From an uncultured Flavobacterium sp. (GTDB taxonomy: Bacteria; Bacteroidota; Bacteroidia; Flavobacteriales; Flavobacteriaceae), in NCBI RefSeq assembly GCF_951805225.1, contig NZ_OX638201.1:186001-250000 (forward strand): a stretch of DNA of 64,000 bases. The letters are read 5' to 3'. How positions within the stretch are numbered: the first letter of the stretch is position 1; each line of letters starts with the position of its first letter. Below, one piece after another: positions 61,946-64,000 of this stretch. The position numbers were made by a program, and so were the translations under genes. The notes under the pieces are model-generated. The model was not told the DNA's origin. It was given only the letters and a program-made list of their open reading frames with translations, and did not search any database.

Positions 61946-63124
61946 ATGAGTTCAGATTCTAGCAAAAGGTACGCACAAAGAGGTGTTTCGGCATCAAAAG
62001 AAGACGTACACAACGCCATAAAAAACATCGATAAAGGTTTATTTCCTCAAGCATTTTGTAAAATCGTTCCTGATTATTTAACACAGGACGAAGAATATTG
62101 CTTGATAATGCACGCAGACGGAGCAGGTACAAAGTCGTCATTAGCGTATATGTATTGGAAAGAAACCGGAGATATTTCAGTTTGGAAAGGAATCGCTCAA
62201 GATGCTTTAATCATGAACATCGATGATTTATTATGTGTTGGAGCAACAGATAATATCTTGCTTTCTTCTACAATTGGAAGAAATAAAAACTTAATTCCAG
62301 CCGAAGTTATCTCAGCAATTATCAATGGAACCGAAGAATTAATCAACGAATTAAAATCTTTTGGCGTAACCATTCATTCAACAGGAGGAGAAACTGCCGA
62401 TGTTGGAGACGTAGTTCGTACCATAATTGTCGATTCTACCGTTACCGCTCGCATGAAACGCAGCGATGTAGTCGATAATGCAAATATCAAAGCCGGAGAC
62501 GTAATTGTAGGTTTGACTTCTTTTGGTCAGGCGACTTACGAAAAAAGCTATAATGGCGGAATGGGAAGCAACGGATTAACATCTGCGCGTCATGATGTTT
62601 TCGGAAAATATTTAGCTAAAAAATATCCGGAAAGTTACGATGCACTTGTTCCCGAAGAATTAATTTATTCTGGTCAGGTAAATCTAACAGATGCCGTTGA
62701 AAACAGCCCAATCAACGCAGGTCAATTAGTACTTTCTCCAACGAGAACTTACGCGCCAATTATCAAGAAAATTTTAGACACTTATACACCAAACGAAATT
62801 CACGGAATGGTGCATTGCAGTGGAGGAGCACAGACAAAAATTTTACATTTTGTTCAAAATCTTCACATTATAAAAGACAATTTATTTCCGGTTCCACCAT
62901 TATTTAAATTAATTCAGGAACAATCAAAAACAGATTGGAAAGAAATGTATCAGGTTTTCAATTGCGGTCACCGTATGGAAATCTACGTTCCGGAGAATAT
63001 TGCACAAGATATTATTGCAATTTCAAAATCATTCAATGTCGATGCACAAATCGTAGGTAGAGTAGAAGCAGCCGATGCTAAAAAACTTACTATCACCAGC
63101 GAATACGGAACATTCGAATATTAA
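61946..63124 (+). CDS. purM: phosphoribosylformylglycinamidine cyclo-ligase
   Basis: Makes aminoimidazole ribonucleotide, the fifth step of purine synthesis. The 392-residue length fits the Bacteroidota form. The PurM fold is seen from KRYAQRGVSASKEDVHNAIK; MHADGAGTKSSLAYMYWKET is the ATP-loop region; QDALIMNIDDLLCVGATDNI and STGGETADVGDVVRTIIVDS carry the acidic metal-binding residues; INAGQLVLSPTRTYAPII and HGMVHCSGGAQTKILHF follow. ATG at 61946 is chosen by the promoter position and by the length of homologs as recalled. It is not clustered with other pur genes here. Confidence 0.88.
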   Translation: MSSDSSKRYAQRGVSASKEDVHNAIKNIDKGLFPQAFCKIVPDYLTQDEEYCLIMHADGAGTKSSLAYMYWKETGDISVWKGIAQDALIMNIDDLLCVGATDNILLSSTIGRNKNLIPAEVISAIINGTEELINELKSFGVTIHSTGGETADVGDVVRTIIVDSTVTARMKRSDVVDNANIKAGDVIVGLTSFGQATYEKSYNGGMGSNGLTSARHDVFGKYLAKKYPESYDALVPEELIYSGQVNLTDAVENSPINAGQLVLSPTRTYAPIIKKILDTYTPNEIHGMVHCSGGAQTKILHFVQNLHIIKDNLFPVPPLFKLIQEQSKTDWKEMYQVFNCGHRMEIYVPENIAQDIIAISKSFNVDAQIVGRVEAADAKKLTITSEYGTFEY

Positions 63125-63130
63125 TTTTTT

Positions 63131-63165
63131 TGAGTTACAAAGGTTCAAAGGTTCTGAGTTGCAAA
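63131..63165. repeat. CAAAGGTT / GGTTCTGA array
   Basis: A short 8-bp-period array (GTTACAAAGGTTCAAAGGTT, then CTGAGTTGCAAAGG) of the family at 4358. Confidence 0.6.
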
Positions 63166-63220
63166 GGATTTTTACTGGAGTTTACAACAGAACCTTTTTT
63201 ATTAATAATTAGCTTTTTTA

Positions 63221-63298
63221 GGAGCTAATCCCGCTATCCGTTACAATCTTTTGTTTTTTAAAGAAAAAAACAAAAGGATTTTCACTACTATCGGGGCT
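63221..63298 (-). repeat. structured intergenic element, copy 3
   Basis: Read on the minus strand: AGCCCCGATAGTAGTG, then AATCCTTTTGTTTTTT pairing with AAAAAACAAAAGATT, then GGATAGCGGGATTAGCTC. It shares the blocks and stems of copies 1 and 2 with a different inner-stem tip. It overlaps the upstream in-frame region of the next gene, so the first codons of the longer ORF are repeat sequence. Confidence 0.65.
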
Positions 63299-63313
63299 AA
63301 AAAACACCAAGCT

Positions 63314-63670
63314 ATGTACGAATTACTTTTTTGGAAATATTTAGAAGAAGTTTACTTAAATCATCACGAAGTTTACGAAGCCCTTGTTGAAAAAGAAGAA
63401 GTCGAAGGTTTAGAAAAACTTCCTGTTGAGGTAATCATGAACAGAATCAATTCTGTTTTTTCAGAATGGGAAAAAGTAGATGAAAACAGCTGGAAAAATA
63501 CCAACGGAAAAGGAGCATTTCAAGTAATCACAACGCCACAAAGTGTCAAAATCGATTGTTACGGAACCGAAGGAAAAACCATGAACAAGTTAGTTGCCTT
63601 AATGGAAGAATTCAAATGTCCGTTGTACGATCCGCAAGTTCCGGAGCGTTATGACGAAATGAGTGAGTAA
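63314..63670 (+). CDS. hypothetical protein
   Basis: The 118-residue acidic protein begins MYELLFWKYLEEVYLNHHEV. Helical N-terminal half, then beta segments (GKGAFQVITTPQSVKIDCYG) and a helix, ending YDPQVPERYDEMSE. No family is recognised; it is likely cytoplasmic. ATG at 63314 is preferred to an upstream codon at 63251 because the intervening 63 bases belong to the repeat element. It follows purM by 190 bp on the same strand. Confidence 0.7.
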   Translation: MYELLFWKYLEEVYLNHHEVYEALVEKEEVEGLEKLPVEVIMNRINSVFSEWEKVDENSWKNTNGKGAFQVITTPQSVKIDCYGTEGKTMNKLVALMEEFKCPLYDPQVPERYDEMSE

Positions 63671-63871
63671 TTTATAGTTCATTCATTTTATTTTACCAAT
63701 ATCTAACTCCTATCGGAGTATTTCAAATCAGATTAAATATCTCGGAGAGATTAAATATTGGTAGAAACATATTTTACAAATTCCTCATTTGTCCCGTAGG
63801 TACTACATAATTAAACCAGAAAAAAAATATTGGATATTTTTATAATCTATTAAATCTGCGACAAAAAAAAT
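63671..63871. repeat. intergenic repeats
   Basis: The AATATCTAACTCCTATCGGAG stretch and TCTCGGAGAGATTAAATATT form short palindromes, followed by TTTGTCCCGTAGGTACTACA, another intergenic repeat word. No gene. Confidence 0.45.
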
Positions 63872-64000
63872 ATGAATACAATATCAAATTTCAATTTCTC
63901 AGACAACATTATCCTTGAAGACGATTTAGTTTTATTACGTTCATTACAAGAATCCGACGTCGATAATTTATTAGAAATCTCGATCAACGAGCCAGAAACC
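63872..64000 (+). CDS. partial gene, GNAT-type acetyltransferase start
   Basis: The first 43 codons read MNTISNFNFSDNIILEDDLV and then LLRSLQESDVDNLLEISINE before the window ends. The L-x-LRSLQESDxxxLLEIS pattern is the usual N-terminus of RimJ/RimL-like GNAT acetyltransferases. The catalytic part is outside the window, so the call is tentative. Confidence 0.6.
   Translation, partial: MNTISNFNFSDNIILEDDLVLLRSLQESDVDNLLEISINEPET

Noticed and set aside
63251..63313. Upstream N-terminal extension of the hypothetical protein after purM
   Set aside because: The 21 codons are part of the structured repeat element; the ATG at 63314 begins the protein-like sequence.

Overview
The window is a stretch of a Bacteroidota chromosome, most likely Flavobacterium. 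The signs are low G+C, almost no Shine-Dalgarno sites, promoters of the TTTG / TAnnTTTG type, secreted proteins with a type IX sorting tail, DUF5723 barrels, a Bacteroidota-length PurM, paired GSII and GSIII glutamine synthetases, and intergenic regions full of short palindromic repeats. No rRNA, tRNA, CRISPR array or complete prophage was seen.

Layout. 1-4.8 kb: a lipoprotein, a HicB antitoxin whose HicA partner survives only as a C-terminal scrap, prfA and a DUF5723 barrel. 4.8-11.3 kb: a minus-strand stress block (small membrane proteins of the holin, YtxH and lmo0937 types, a barrel, DUF4142, histidine kinase, response regulator, AraC regulator, CsbD, Dps). 11.4-18.7 kb: a DUF5723-OmpA fusion, pyrF, a metal-receptor-like protein, an AraC/aldo-keto reductase pair, and a duplicated hairpin element. 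18.7-31 kb: catalase, purU, several envelope proteins, an L,D-transpeptidase and the fused mutase IcmF. 31-41.3 kb: an accessory region with a very AT-rich GHKL-ATPase/DUF3883 protein (defence candidate), an IS481-type element, a GNAT toxin-antitoxin-like pair, a frameshifted small gene, an XRE regulator, a Bro-N protein and a HEAT protein. 41.3-45.6 kb: three paralogous small secreted proteins separated by repeat arrays and followed by an AraC regulator; the regulator and two of the paralogs share a conserved upstream element. 46-53 kb: esterase, lipoproteins, a T9SS cargo protein, TerC. 52.2-55.8 kb: divergent GSII and GSIII. 56.2-61.8 kb: a curli (CsgA/B/H/E/F/G) operon ending in a PD40 lipoprotein. 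61.9-64 kb: purM, a hypothetical protein and the start of a GNAT gene.

The most notable observations are: (i) the CsgH-like and CsgE genes overlap in frame logic at an A10 tract containing the dnaX-type slippery heptamer, and a -1 shift would join them and give CsgE its only export signal; (ii) the solitary 1027-residue GHKL/DUF3883 protein; (iii) a three-copy intergenic element whose stems change sequence but keep pairing; (iv) the AraC element shared with the secreted paralogs; and (v) a palindromic repeat inserted in frame inside icmF. All calls come from reading the sequence; family names rest on recalled motifs and no search was run.
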